A stretch of DNA of 50,781 nt, from the NCBI RefSeq assembly GCF_900110255.1, contig NZ_FODD01000048.1:1-50781 (forward strand), written 5' to 3'. This stretch comes from Actinacidiphila rubida. Its GTDB lineage: Bacteria; Actinomycetota; Actinomycetes; Streptomycetales; Streptomycetaceae. The notes under the pieces are model-generated. The model was not told where the DNA came from and did not search any database. It saw nothing but the letters and a program-made list of their open reading frames with translations. Shown piece after piece: positions 43,289 through 50,781 of the stretch. Every line of letters starts with the position of its first letter. The first letter of the stretch is position 1. A program made the translations under genes and the position numbers.

Positions 43289-43344
43289 GCGGTCCATCGT
43301 GTTCCGCACCTGAGCGCCGCGGCCAACACCGTCTGGGTAAGCGG

Positions 43345-43363
43345 CGATACCTCCCCGGTATCG
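43345..43363. promoter_or_regulatory. Candidate LysR operator
   Basis: CGATACC-N5-GGTATCG, a perfect 7-bp inverted repeat in the 134-bp SDR/LysR divergent region. It fits the T-N11-A type of LysR site. Confidence 0.6.
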
Positions 43364-43422
43364 GACCAGCTCACTGCGGTGATTCCGTCCGGCGCCGAGG
43401 CGGCGTCAGGTAGCGTGGCGGC

Positions 43423-44271
43423 ATGGAGACGAGGGAGCTGCGGTACTTCGTCGCCGTCGCCGAGGAGTTGCACTTCGGGCGGGCGGCGCAGCAGCTCGGG
43501 ATCGCCCAGCCTCCGCTGTCACGGGCGATCCAGCAGCTCGAACGCCGGCTCGGGGCCGCACTGCTGGAACGCGGCAGCCGCGGTGTCACCCTCACCGAGG
43601 CCGGATCGGTGCTGCTGCGGGAAGGGCGGGCGGCCCTCGACGCGATCGACGCCGCCGAGCGCCGTACCCGCCGCGCCGCTCTCGCGCCGACCGGCCAGCC
43701 CGGCGTGGTCCTCGTCACGAAGGCCGGGGCGACGGGCGAGTTGCTGGCGAAACTGCTCGACGCCTACGCGGCCGAACCCGGCGCGGTCGCCGTCGACGTG
43801 ATGCTGTGCGGGATCGGCGAGCAGGAGCGGCTGCTGCGGGACGGACGGGCCGATGTGGCGCTGCTGCACCGGCCGTTCGACTCGACGGCCGGGCTCGACA
43901 CGGAGGAGTTGCACGCGGAGGGACAGGTCGTGGTCCTTCCGGCCGGGCACCCCCTCACCGGCCGGGCCCGGGTGCGGATGTCCGACGTCGCCGCGCTGCC
44001 CGGCCTGCCCCTGCCCCGCTGGCCGCACGCCGACGGCACCTTCCCGGACGGTGCCGGCCCGCCGGTGCACCACCACACGCAACTGCTCCAGCTCATCGCG
44101 CTCGGCCGGGCGTCGGCGATCCTGCCGGAGTCGGTGCGCGCCGAGCTGAGGGACGGCCTGGTCGCCGTCCCCGTGGCCGACGCGCCGACAGTGACGACGG
44201 TGATCGCGTGGCCGCCCCACAGCCGCTCACGGGCGGTCGCCGCCCTCGTCCGGGCCGCGACCCGTCTTTGA
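43423..44271 (+). CDS. LysR-family transcriptional regulator
   Basis: A 282-residue regulator with an N-terminal winged helix (METRELRYFVAVAEELHFGRAAQQL, PPLSRAIQQLERRLG) and a two-lobed effector domain (about 90-280). The predicted target is the divergent SDR gene and itself. The effector is unknown. The region after the stop has three copies of a ~10-bp GCAGCCCCGA repeat (44281-44310), without a clear terminator. Confidence 0.92.
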   Translation: METRELRYFVAVAEELHFGRAAQQLGIAQPPLSRAIQQLERRLGAALLERGSRGVTLTEAGSVLLREGRAALDAIDAAERRTRRAALAPTGQPGVVLVTKAGATGELLAKLLDAYAAEPGAVAVDVMLCGIGEQERLLRDGRADVALLHRPFDSTAGLDTEELHAEGQVVVLPAGHPLTGRARVRMSDVAALPGLPLPRWPHADGTFPDGAGPPVHHHTQLLQLIALGRASAILPESVRAELRDGLVAVPVADAPTVTTVIAWPPHSRSRAVAALVRAATRL

Positions 44272-44344
44272 GGACTCCTCGCAGCCCCGAGCAGCCCCGA
44301 GCAGCCCGAGCACGGTGGCGACCGGGCGGCGCGGGAACCCCGTG

Positions 44345-45079
44345 TCAGGAGGGGAGGCGGTTCAGGGCCGCGGTGGCGATTCCCTTGACGTAGGCAGGGG
44401 CGTCCGTGGGCTGGCCGGTGAGCTCGACGACGGCGACCCTGGTGCCGCTGCGAAGGACCGCGACACCGCCGGTGACGGTGCCGTCGCCGTTGAAGGACGT
44501 GTACCAGTGGCCGGTACCGCCGGTGGCGGTGAAGGCGTGGGCCGCGCCGTAGTGCCAGTGGCCGGCCGGCTCGTCCTGGCAGTCCCGCACCAGCGCGTCG
44601 AGCTGCTTCTCGTAGGTGCTCGCCGCGTTGCCGGTCGACGCGCTCGCGGCCGACTCGATCAGCAGGCCTTCGGTGTCGAAGGTCCAGGTCACCGACGCGT
44701 ACGCGGTGGCCCTGCCCTGCGTCAGGTCACGCATCGTCTCCTCGCCCGAGCACGCCGAGAGCCCCTGGCGCCCGCTCAGTGCCACGGTCGCACCGACCGG
44801 ACCGAGGCCCTGCTGGAAGAAGTCCTCGCTCTGGACGAGGGCGGCGGAGCCGAGTCCCGGCGCGGCGACCGCGACCGCGGCCGGCCGCGCGGCGACGGAG
44901 TGGGCGGCGGCCGCGGTGCGGTGCGCGGCGTTGCGCCCGGCGTTGTGCGCGGCACCGTCGGCGGTGGCCGACTGGGTGCCCACGACGCCGGCCGTGATCA
45001 GTGCGGCGGTGACGCAGGCCGCGGCGACGACACGGTTGCGGCGAACGGTCTTCTGCCGGACGGGCTGGTTCTCGGTCAT
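44345..45079 (-). CDS. Exported protein, paralogue of the neighbour at 45174-46073
   Basis: A 244-residue protein with one hydrophobic segment (about 17-37) and an Ala/His-rich spacer, then a ~170-residue extracytoplasmic domain with two Cys (in LSACSGEE and RDCQDEPAGHW). The motif GHWHYG, an SF-x-GDG turn and GGVAVLRSGTRVAVVEL match the neighbouring protein's GHWVYG and GGIAVLRSGNHYGVLEV, so they are tandem paralogues. I do not recognise the family. It has its own promoter block at 45127-45186, nearly identical to that of the L,D-transpeptidase gene, and an AGGGGGACC ribosome binding site. Confidence 0.8.
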   Translation of the reverse strand: MTENQPVRQKTVRRNRVVAAACVTAALITAGVVGTQSATADGAAHNAGRNAAHRTAAAAHSVAARPAAVAVAAPGLGSAALVQSEDFFQQGLGPVGATVALSGRQGLSACSGEETMRDLTQGRATAYASVTWTFDTEGLLIESAASASTGNAASTYEKQLDALVRDCQDEPAGHWHYGAAHAFTATGGTGHWYTSFNGDGTVTGGVAVLRSGTRVAVVELTGQPTDAPAYVKGIATAALNRLPS

Positions 45080-45126
45080 CTGGTCCCCCTGCTGGTCGGG
45101 ACGCCTGCTGCGTCCTCGTACAACCG

Positions 45127-45186
45127 GGGAGATGACGCCGGCGGAGGGAAAGTTGGAGCCCTGCGCGGCTGTTTCACAGCCGTGAC
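45127..45186 (-). promoter_or_regulatory. Shared ECF-type promoter block, copy 1
   Basis: On the minus strand: GTCAC, then ACAGCCG-N2-CAGGGCTCCAAC, 17 bp, CATCTCCC. TCCAAC is at 45152-45157 and CATCTCC at 45128-45134. About 45 of 60 positions match 47752-47811, with identical spacing. The left end overlaps the upstream gene's stop codon. Confidence 0.65.
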
Positions 45187-46073
45187 AGAGCGGTCCTGAC
45201 GATGCCGGACACCGCGGCCGTGCCCAGGCAGGCGTCGACCTCCAGCACCCCGTAGTGGTTGCCGCTGCGCAGCACGGCGATGCCGCCGCAGGGCTCCTTG
45301 CCCTCGGGAGCCGTGCCGGTGGTGTTGAGGGATCCCTGGTAGGTGCCCATCCAGCTCGCGCTGAGGCCGGGGCCGAGCTCCAGCGTCGTGGTCCTGCCGT
45401 AGACCCAGTGGCCGGGAGGTTCGTCCTGGCAGGGCACCTCCTCGAGCAGCAGGCGCTCGAAGAAGTTCTGTGCCAGGGCGGGGTTCTGGGCCTCGGCGGC
45501 GACCTCGCGCGCCACCTGGTCGGCGGGGCGCAGGGCCACGGTGGGGTCGCCCGGGGCGGTGCGGGTGCCGGTCATCAGTCCGCGGAAGTGGGCGCCGGGC
45601 CCGCCCAGCGTCTGGGTGAGCGTCTTCTCGCCGGTGCAGGCCGAGTTGGCGTACGCGCCGTCGCCGAAGCGGTCCCTGGCATGGATCGGCGCGGTGATGC
45701 CGACCGTGCCGAACGCCGCGGGGTCCAGCAGGTCGGCGGTCGTCACCGGCCCGGTGGCTGCCTTCGGCGCGGGGCCGGAGCCGGGGCCGGCCGCGGGCGC
45801 GGTGCCGGAGGCCGAGTGTGTGGGTGGCGTGGCGGACGCGCCGGCCGTCGCGCGAGCCGGAACGTGCTGGGTGGCCGGGGCCGACCGCGCTGCCGGGTGC
45901 GCGGCGCCGGGGAGCGGTGGAAGGACGAAACGGCCGGTCACCAGGCCGCACGCGGCGGCCGCCACCAGGGCGGCGACGGCGGATCGGGGCCGGACGGCGT
46001 ATCGGGCCCGGACGGCGGTGCGGCCGCCCCCCGCCGCGGCATCGCCGCCCGCCGCCCCGGGACCGCCGTTCAC
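45174..46073 (-). CDS. Single-pass membrane protein coupled to ECF sigma factor
   Basis: A 299-residue protein: ~30-residue cytoplasmic N-terminus, a transmembrane helix (about 31-52, AVAALVAAAACGLVTG), a Pro/Ala/Ser-rich stalk, then a ~180-residue extracellular domain with four Cys. It shares GHW-x-YG, PCQDEPPGHW and GGIAVLRSGNH motifs with the next gene. The GTG at 46071-46073 overlaps the sigma TGA. The coupling suggests a membrane modulator of the sigma factor, but the short cytoplasmic part has no ZAS zinc motif. Confidence 0.82.
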   Translation of the reverse strand: MNGGPGAAGGDAAAGGGRTAVRARYAVRPRSAVAALVAAAACGLVTGRFVLPPLPGAAHPAARSAPATQHVPARATAGASATPPTHSASGTAPAAGPGSGPAPKAATGPVTTADLLDPAAFGTVGITAPIHARDRFGDGAYANSACTGEKTLTQTLGGPGAHFRGLMTGTRTAPGDPTVALRPADQVAREVAAEAQNPALAQNFFERLLLEEVPCQDEPPGHWVYGRTTTLELGPGLSASWMGTYQGSLNTTGTAPEGKEPCGGIAVLRSGNHYGVLEVDACLGTAAVSGIVRTALSRL

Positions 46074-46615
46074 CGATCGCCGGCCAGGCGCTCGCGCATG
46101 AAGTGCCGCGCCTGGTGGATACGGTCCTTGACCGTGCCCAACGGGGCATCCACCTCCTCGGCCACCTGGACGTAGGTGAGGTCGCCCAGGTCGCGCAGCA
46201 CGAAGGACTCCACCAGGGTGGGGTGCTGCTGCTCCAACGCGGTCAGCGCCTCCATCAGGTCGAGCCGGGTCCCGGCGATGACGCTGGTGCTCCGCGGGTC
46301 CACGGACTCGGGCAGGTCGGCGTGGCTGTCCTCGGCGCGCCGGCGCATCGAACGGTAGGTGGACCGGGCGGCGTTGGACGCGATCACCGTCACCCAGCCG
46401 AGGAAGGAGCCGCGGCCGCCGTACTCGCCCAGGTGCGTGCTGATGGAGAGCAGCGCGTCCTGCGCGGCCTCCTCGGCGTCGGCGTGGTGCGGCAGGAAAC
46501 GGGAGCAGCGGCGCAGCACCACCGGCCGCAGCTTGGCCAGCAGGTACTCCATCGACCCCGGGTCGCCCGCCTGCGCGGCCGCCACGAGCCGTTCCAGCTC
46601 GCCTTCCTCGAACAC
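46070..46615 (-). CDS. ECF RNA polymerase sigma factor
   Basis: A 181-residue sigma factor. Region 2 has LLAKLRPVVLRRCSRFL, EEAAQDALLSISTHLGEYGGRGSFLGWVTVIASNAARS; region 4 has LEQQHPTLVESFVLRDLGDLTYVQVAEEVDAPLGTVKDRIHQARHFMRERL. I chose the GTG at 46613-46615 after a G-rich sequence; the longer frame runs through the divergent kinase gene. It is coupled to a membrane protein and may drive the CCAAC-type promoters at 45127-45186 and 47752-47811. Its own upstream region lacks that motif. Confidence 0.9.
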   Translation of the reverse strand: MFEEGELERLVAAAQAGDPGSMEYLLAKLRPVVLRRCSRFLPHHADAEEAAQDALLSISTHLGEYGGRGSFLGWVTVIASNAARSTYRSMRRRAEDSHADLPESVDPRSTSVIAGTRLDLMEALTALEQQHPTLVESFVLRDLGDLTYVQVAEEVDAPLGTVKDRIHQARHFMRERLAGDR

Positions 46616-46702
46616 CCGGACCCCCCCCGTCCTGCCCCTGTCGCGTCCCACTCGCCGAACGGGAGTTTCCCACCCCCGACGACTCCGGCAGAATGCTGCC
46701 AC

Positions 46703-47644
46703 ATGCGCAAGCTCGGCCGTTACCTCCTCCTGGACCGGCTCGGAGCCGGCTCCTTCGCGACGGTCTGGAAGGCCTACGACCCGGAGCTCGACACCGAGGT
46801 CGCGGTGAAGGTGTTGGCCGAGAACTGGGCTGCCAACGCCGACGTGCGCGAGCGGTTCCTGGCCGAGGCGAGGCTGCTGCGCCGGATCGCCAGCCCGCGC
46901 GTGGTCCGGGTGCACGACGTCGGGGTGCAGGAGGACCGCCCCTACTTCGTCATGGACTACGTGCGCGGCGGCACCCTGGCGGACCGGGTCGGGCGGTGCG
47001 GCCCGCAGGAGGCGCTGCGGCTGGCCGCGGAGGCGGGCTACGCGGTCCAGGTCCTCCACGAGGCGGGCGTGGTGCACCGCGACGTCAAGCCGTCCAACCT
47101 GCTGCTCGCCACCGGCGCCGCGCCCGCCGCGGTCCTGGTGGCGGATCTGGGCAGCGCGAAGCAGCTCGCCGACGCGTCCGGGCTGACGGTGACCACGGGC
47201 ACGCCCGCGTACATGGCGCCGGAACAGGCCTTCCAGACCGGCGGGTTCGACGGGCGGGCCGACGTGTACGCGCTGGCCGTCGTCACCTACGAGCTGCTGA
47301 CGGGCCAGAAGCCGTTCGGCACCGGCGGACGCGCCACGGCCCTGATGACGGACCAGCCGGCCCGATCGACGCTGCCCGCGCTGCCCGCGGGCCAGGAGCT
47401 GCCGCCGGGGGTGGCCCTGCTGCTGCGGGTCGCGATGTCCGTCGAGCCGGCGGACCGGCCGCCGACCGCACAGGCCTTCGCGGACGCGCTGCTGGCGCCG
47501 GCCCCGCAGCCCGATCCTCAGTCCCAGTCCCAGCCCCAGTCCCAGTCCCGGGAACGCCCTGGGTGGCTGACCCCGCGCGCGGTCGGTCTCGCGTCGGGCG
47601 CGGTGTTCACGGCGACGGCCCTGCTGAGCTGGCTGCAGCGCTGA
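46703..47644 (+). CDS. Membrane-anchored serine/threonine protein kinase
   Basis: A 313-residue Hanks-type kinase. Glycine loop GAGSFATVW, VAVKV lysine, catalytic loop H125-RDVKPSN with Asp127, then Asp148 in ADLG (DLG instead of DFG) and APEQ. The kinase domain ends near 265, followed by a (QS)n/P linker encoded by tandem cagtcc DNA repeats and a single C-terminal transmembrane helix (AVGLASGAVFTATALLSWL) with almost no outside part, so it lacks a PASTA-type sensor. The ATG at 46703 has a weak ribosome binding site. It is divergent from the sigma gene (87 bp) and may regulate it or the transpeptidase. Confidence 0.9.
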   Translation: MRKLGRYLLLDRLGAGSFATVWKAYDPELDTEVAVKVLAENWAANADVRERFLAEARLLRRIASPRVVRVHDVGVQEDRPYFVMDYVRGGTLADRVGRCGPQEALRLAAEAGYAVQVLHEAGVVHRDVKPSNLLLATGAAPAAVLVADLGSAKQLADASGLTVTTGTPAYMAPEQAFQTGGFDGRADVYALAVVTYELLTGQKPFGTGGRATALMTDQPARSTLPALPAGQELPPGVALLLRVAMSVEPADRPPTAQAFADALLAPAPQPDPQSQSQPQSQSRERPGWLTPRAVGLASGAVFTATALLSWLQR

Positions 47645-47751
47645 GTCCGGCAGGCGACGTCCCGCACTCAGGGGCGGCGGCGCGGGCCCGTCGAGAGCGC
47701 GCCCGTCCCGAGCACCGCCGCCGTCAACGCCCGCGATCCGCAGGGGTGTTT

Positions 47752-47811
47752 GTCACAGATCCGGAACAGCCGTTCAGGGCTCCAACCTTTCCGGTGCGGT
47801 CGGCATCTCCC
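47752..47811 (+). promoter_or_regulatory. Shared ECF-type promoter block, copy 2
   Basis: GTCAC, then ACAGCCG-N2-CAGGGCTCCAAC (TCCAAC at 47781-47786), 17 bp, CATCTCCC (47804-47811). It lies 82 bp before the transpeptidase start. It is the same block as 45127-45186. Confidence 0.65.
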
Positions 47812-47892
47812 ACTGGCACGAGGGCGCGGCAGCACGCGGCAACGGCCGCGTGGCGACGACGCGCAGGGGAACTCAACGGGAGCGTGGGGAAC

Positions 47893-48972
47893 ATGGCACG
47901 GAACGCACGATCGGCACCGAACCGCGGACACCGCGGGCACCGCGGGTACGCCAGGCACATCGGCGCGGCGGTGCTCGCCGCCGCGGTGCTGCTGGGCGCC
48001 ACCGCCTGCCAGGACGCCGCTGCCAAGGCCGCCGGGCCGGGCTCCTCGTCGGCGCAGTCCCCGTCGCCCGGCGCCTCGACGGGCGGCACGCCGGGCACCG
48101 GCACCGGCTCCGCCGACCCCACCCCGGCCGCCACCCGCCCCTCCCCGACCCGCCCCGCGGGACCGCCCCTGCTGCTCGACACGATCACCCCGGCGAACGG
48201 CGCCACCGTCGGCGTGGCGATGCCCATATCCGTGCGGTTCACCCACCCCGTCGCGCGCACCGCCCGCGCGGCGGTCGAGCGGGCGCTGAAGGTCACCTCG
48301 TCCACCCCGGTCACCGGCGCCTGGCACTGGTTCAGCAGCACCAGGGCGGACTGGCGGCCGCACCACTTCTGGCCCTCCGGCACCCACGTGGCCGTCGACG
48401 CCCGCCTCACCGATGTCGGCGACGGCAACGGCCGCTACGGCACCCACGACTACCACCACGCCTTCACCATCGGCGCGGACTGGGAGACCAAGGTCGACGC
48501 CCCCGCCCACACCATGGACGTCTACCTCGACGGAGTCCGCCAGAAGCACTTCCCGATCGACGCGGGCAGCGCCCAGTTCCCCACCTGGGACGGCACCATG
48601 GCCGAGATGGACAAGGCGCCCTCGGTCCACATGACGTCCTGCAGCGTGCACATCAGTTGCGATCCGGCCAGCGTCAACTACTACGACGTCACGCTGCCCT
48701 GGGACGTCCGGCTCACCACCAGCGGCACCTACGTCCACTACTCCACCGCCCACCCCAACCCCGGCCAGGCCGGCTCCCACGGCTGCATCCACCTGTCACT
48801 GGCCGACTCCCAGTGGTTCTACGCCCACGCCCACCAGGGCGACCCCGTCACCGTCACCGGCACCCCCCGCGGCCCCGTCCCCGCCGACAACGGCTACGCC
48901 GCCTTCACCCTCGACTGGACCACCTGGCTCGCCGCCAGCACCACCGGCGCACAGCAGACCGCGACCGCCTGA
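47893..48972 (+). CDS. L,D-transpeptidase lipoprotein (YkuD domain)
   Basis: A 359-residue cell-wall enzyme. Lipobox GATAC with Cys39, a Ser/Thr/Pro-rich stalk, an Ig-like domain (about 95-190; the LDT Mt2-type arrangement), then a YkuD domain (about 200-330) with HYSTAHPN and catalytic Cys298 in S295-HGC-IHL. It forms 3-3 (DAP-DAP) peptidoglycan cross-links or attaches proteins, outside the membrane, and is carbapenem-sensitive in known relatives. The ATG at 47893 follows GGGAG at normal spacing. Regulation is likely through the promoter block upstream. Confidence 0.92.
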   Translation: MARNARSAPNRGHRGHRGYARHIGAAVLAAAVLLGATACQDAAAKAAGPGSSSAQSPSPGASTGGTPGTGTGSADPTPAATRPSPTRPAGPPLLLDTITPANGATVGVAMPISVRFTHPVARTARAAVERALKVTSSTPVTGAWHWFSSTRADWRPHHFWPSGTHVAVDARLTDVGDGNGRYGTHDYHHAFTIGADWETKVDAPAHTMDVYLDGVRQKHFPIDAGSAQFPTWDGTMAEMDKAPSVHMTSCSVHISCDPASVNYYDVTLPWDVRLTTSGTYVHYSTAHPNPGQAGSHGCIHLSLADSQWFYAHAHQGDPVTVTGTPRGPVPADNGYAAFTLDWTTWLAASTTGAQQTATA

Positions 48973-49055
48973 CCCGCGCCGAACAGCCCGGTCGTGGCCG
49001 CGTCCGCAGCGGTCACGGACGACACCGGACGGATCCTGCCGCAGTGTTCTCCACC

Positions 49056-49069
49056 GCCACCACGGTGGC
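49056..49069 (+). terminator. Weak terminator after transpeptidase gene
   Basis: GCCACC-AC-GGTGGC followed by TTTGG. The arms are short. The rest of 48973-49165 holds no recognised feature. Confidence 0.4.
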
Positions 49070-49165
49070 TTTGGCGTCGCCGTGTTGCCTGTCGGGGCGG
49101 AGCCGTGTGCGCCGGTGAGCGGTCGGCCTGATCGGGCTGAGGAGCGCCCGGGCTACGCTGCCGGC

Positions 49166-49396
49166 ATGGCATGGACGAGGCCGACGTATCGCCTGGTGGA
49201 TGGGGAACGGATCGACGGGGCGTGGTGCCACGTGTGGACCACGTCGTATGCGGGCTATTACCCGGCTGATCTCTTCGTCTATGCGGACGGCACGATCCGA
49301 TGCGGGGGTGAGATGGATCTGCAGGGACTCCGGGCGCGTCTGACGTCGGGACGGGGTCACGTCCGCTGGCGTGGTGTATTGACGGCCATCGGCTGA
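49166..49396 (+). pseudogene. Small uncharacterised protein, 3' end replaced by IS element
   Basis: A 76-residue reading frame beginning MAWTRPTYRLVDG. It resembles a short Streptomyces protein family with (D/N)GVWCHVW, GYYPADLFVYADGTIRCG and a DLxGLRxRL ending, function unknown. The last four codons and stop lie in the left terminal repeat of the IS256-family element (from 49382), so the natural C-terminus is lost or only slightly changed. The ATG at 49166 is tentative. Confidence 0.6.
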
Positions 49397-50697
49397 TCTT
49401 GTGGTGAGGCTATGCGGTGAGTTCGGTGGGCAGGGCGGGTTCGGTGGTGTCTGACTCGTTCGGGTGGCTGGTCTTGGCGAGGAGTTCGTGGCTCATGTAG
49501 CGGCGGGCTTCGGTCCATTCGTCGTTCTGTTCGGCCAGGACGGCGCCGACCAGGCGGATCAGGGCGGTGCGGTCGGGGAAGATCCCGACGACGTCGGTGC
49601 GGCGCCGGATTTCCTTGTTGAGCCGTTCCTGCGGATTGTTCGACCAGATCTGCCGCCATGCCTCCCGCGGGAAGGCGGCGAACGCCAGCACGTCGTGCTG
49701 GGCGGCGTCCAGGTGCTCGGCGGCCTTGGGGAACTTCGCCTCCAGGGCGGTCAGGACGTGCCTCATCTGCGCGTGGACGGCCTCGGCATCGGGCTGCTCG
49801 AAGACGGTCCGCAGCAGGGTGGCCACCCATGGCTGGGCGGATTTCGGGACCTGGCAGAGCAGGTTGCGGGCGTAGTGGGTGCGGCAGCGTTGCCACGATG
49901 CGCCGGGTAGGACGGCTGCGATCGCACCGACCAAGCCGGTGTGGGCGTCGGAAATGACCAGCTGGACGCCGGACAGACCGCGGGCGGTCAGCGAGCGCAG
50001 GAACGCCAGCCAGCCGGCACCGTCCTCGCAGGTGGCGACGTCGATGCCGAGGATCTCGCGGTGTCCGTCGGCGTTGACACCGACCGCGACCAGCGCATGC
50101 ACGTTGATGATTCGGCCGCCCTCACGGACCTTTTGGGTGAGGGCGTCGACCCATACGAACGCATAGGGGCCGGTGTCCAGCGGGCGGTTGCGGAACGCGG
50201 CGACTTGGTCGTCAAGGTGCTTGGCCATCGCGCTGACCTGCGACTTGCTCAGTTGGGTGACGCCCAACGATTCGGCGAGCTTTTCCACGCGGCGGGTGGA
50301 GACGCCCAGGAGGTATGCGGTGGCGACCACGGAGATGAGGGCTTGTTCGGCCCGTCGGCGGCGTTCCAGCAGCCAGGTCGGGAAGTAGCTGCCCGAGCGC
50401 AGCTTCGGGATCGCAAGCTCGATCGTGCCGGCCCTTGTGTCCCACTCGCGTGGGCGGTAGCCATTGCGCTGGTTGACGCGTTCGTCGCTGACCTGCCTGT
50501 ATGCGGCGTTGCAGGCCGCGTCGGCGTCCGCGGACATCAACGCGTCGGCGAATGCCTTGACCATCTGACGCAGCAGATCGGGACTCGCCGAGGCCAGGTT
50601 CTCCTCGGTCAGGGCGCGCAGGGGCAGACTGTCGGGTGCGGTCATCGTGCTGATCTCCTTCGAGGCTTAGTCACTTCGAAGATCAGCCGGTGGCCGT
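49382..50697 (-). mobile_element. IS256-family insertion sequence
   Basis: 19-bp terminal inverted repeats ACGGCCAYCGGCTGATCTT (49382-49400 and the complement of 50679-50697) differ at one position and frame an intact transposase gene. I saw no 8- or 9-bp target duplication in the flanks (GTGTATTG on the left, TTCTCTAT on the right). Right of the element, 50698-50781 contains an open frame without a recognisable product. Confidence 0.85.
49410..50645 (-). CDS. IS256-family (Mutator-type) transposase
   Basis: A 411-residue full-length transposase. The catalytic triad fits Asp in FVWVDAL, Asp in LVISDAHTGL, and Glu in NNPQERLNKEIRRR. The Cys/His motif QRCRTHYARNLL, typical of the family, is intact. 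No frameshift or internal stop. The ATG is preceded by AAGGAGAT. The element is probably active or recently so. Confidence 0.95.
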   Translation of the reverse strand: MTAPDSLPLRALTEENLASASPDLLRQMVKAFADALMSADADAACNAAYRQVSDERVNQRNGYRPREWDTRAGTIELAIPKLRSGSYFPTWLLERRRRAEQALISVVATAYLLGVSTRRVEKLAESLGVTQLSKSQVSAMAKHLDDQVAAFRNRPLDTGPYAFVWVDALTQKVREGGRIINVHALVAVGVNADGHREILGIDVATCEDGAGWLAFLRSLTARGLSGVQLVISDAHTGLVGAIAAVLPGASWQRCRTHYARNLLCQVPKSAQPWVATLLRTVFEQPDAEAVHAQMRHVLTALEAKFPKAAEHLDAAQHDVLAFAAFPREAWRQIWSNNPQERLNKEIRRRTDVVGIFPDRTALIRLVGAVLAEQNDEWTEARRYMSHELLAKTSHPNESDTTEPALPTELTA

Positions 50698-50781
50698 TTC
50701 TCTATGCGGGCACCAACCCGGACGCCGGGACAAACCCCCGGAACAGGTCCCACCCGCTACACCACTTCCAAGGACGCAACC

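Noticed and set aside
44281..44310. Terminator after the LysR gene
   Set aside because: It is a simple 10-bp direct repeat (GCAGCCCCGA) with no inverted arms.
47762..47767. SigE-type GGAAC -35 element before the transpeptidase gene
   Set aside because: No matching -10 at 16-17 bp. The TCCAAC-N17-CATCTC arrangement shared with 45127-45186 explains the region better.

Overview
The window is very GC-rich, with heavy third-position G/C bias, frequent GTG starts (and one TTG), Tat and lipoprotein signals, four ECF sigma factors, and intergenic repeats I recognise as typical of Streptomyces. I read it as a Streptomyces chromosome segment, probably accessory or arm-like rather than core. I cannot name the species. 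No rRNA, tRNA or CRISPR array was seen.

Layout. 1-8293: a zinc-type ABC importer operon (minus strand: binding lipoprotein, ATPase, two permeases) with candidate Zur boxes. A degenerate polysaccharide deacetylase lies downstream, a Tat-exported amine oxidase is divergent, and a HAD-like gene follows. About 230 bp of near-identical inverted repeats flank this block and carry a conserved stem-loop element. 8294-12000: lipoprotein sulfatase, then a SAV_915-type small protein coupled to a diaminopimelate decarboxylase. 12137-14752: a complete ECF41 locus (epimerase, sigma factor, CxxC carboxymuconolactone decarboxylase). 14904-17205: DHFR/RibD-like reductase and a divergent HxlR regulator/methyltransferase pair. 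17377-28313: two giant secreted proteins. One has nine four-cysteine repeats plus an IPT domain. The other is a 2293-residue GH92 glycosidase fused to binding modules, FN3 domains and a complete PAP2 phosphatase, behind a perfect LacI/ROK-type palindrome.

28337-36097: VOC protein, a DinB/TIGR03086-type gene with an ECF sigma factor, a two-component system, and a divergent FtsX-type ABC exporter. 36335-41448: a beta-propeller-like secreted protein, a CU044_5270-type membrane protein with its ECF sigma factor, and an ABC exporter. 41749-44271: maleylpyruvate-isomerase-type protein and an SDR/LysR divergent pair. 44345-48972: an envelope locus of an ECF sigma factor, two paralogous exported proteins, a Ser/Thr kinase and an L,D-transpeptidase lipoprotein; two of these genes share an almost identical promoter block. 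49166-50781: a small gene cut by an intact IS256-family element.

The most interesting observation is the GH92-PAP2 fusion. The GH92 part has Gln where ordinary GH92 mannosidases have their catalytic acid Glu. As I recall, this is the substitution described for the mannose-1-phosphate uncapping enzyme CcMan5. Together with a fused phosphatase it suggests a single secreted polypeptide that uncaps and then dephosphorylates fungal phosphomannan. The second is the shared 60-bp promoter block in the sigma/kinase/transpeptidase locus.
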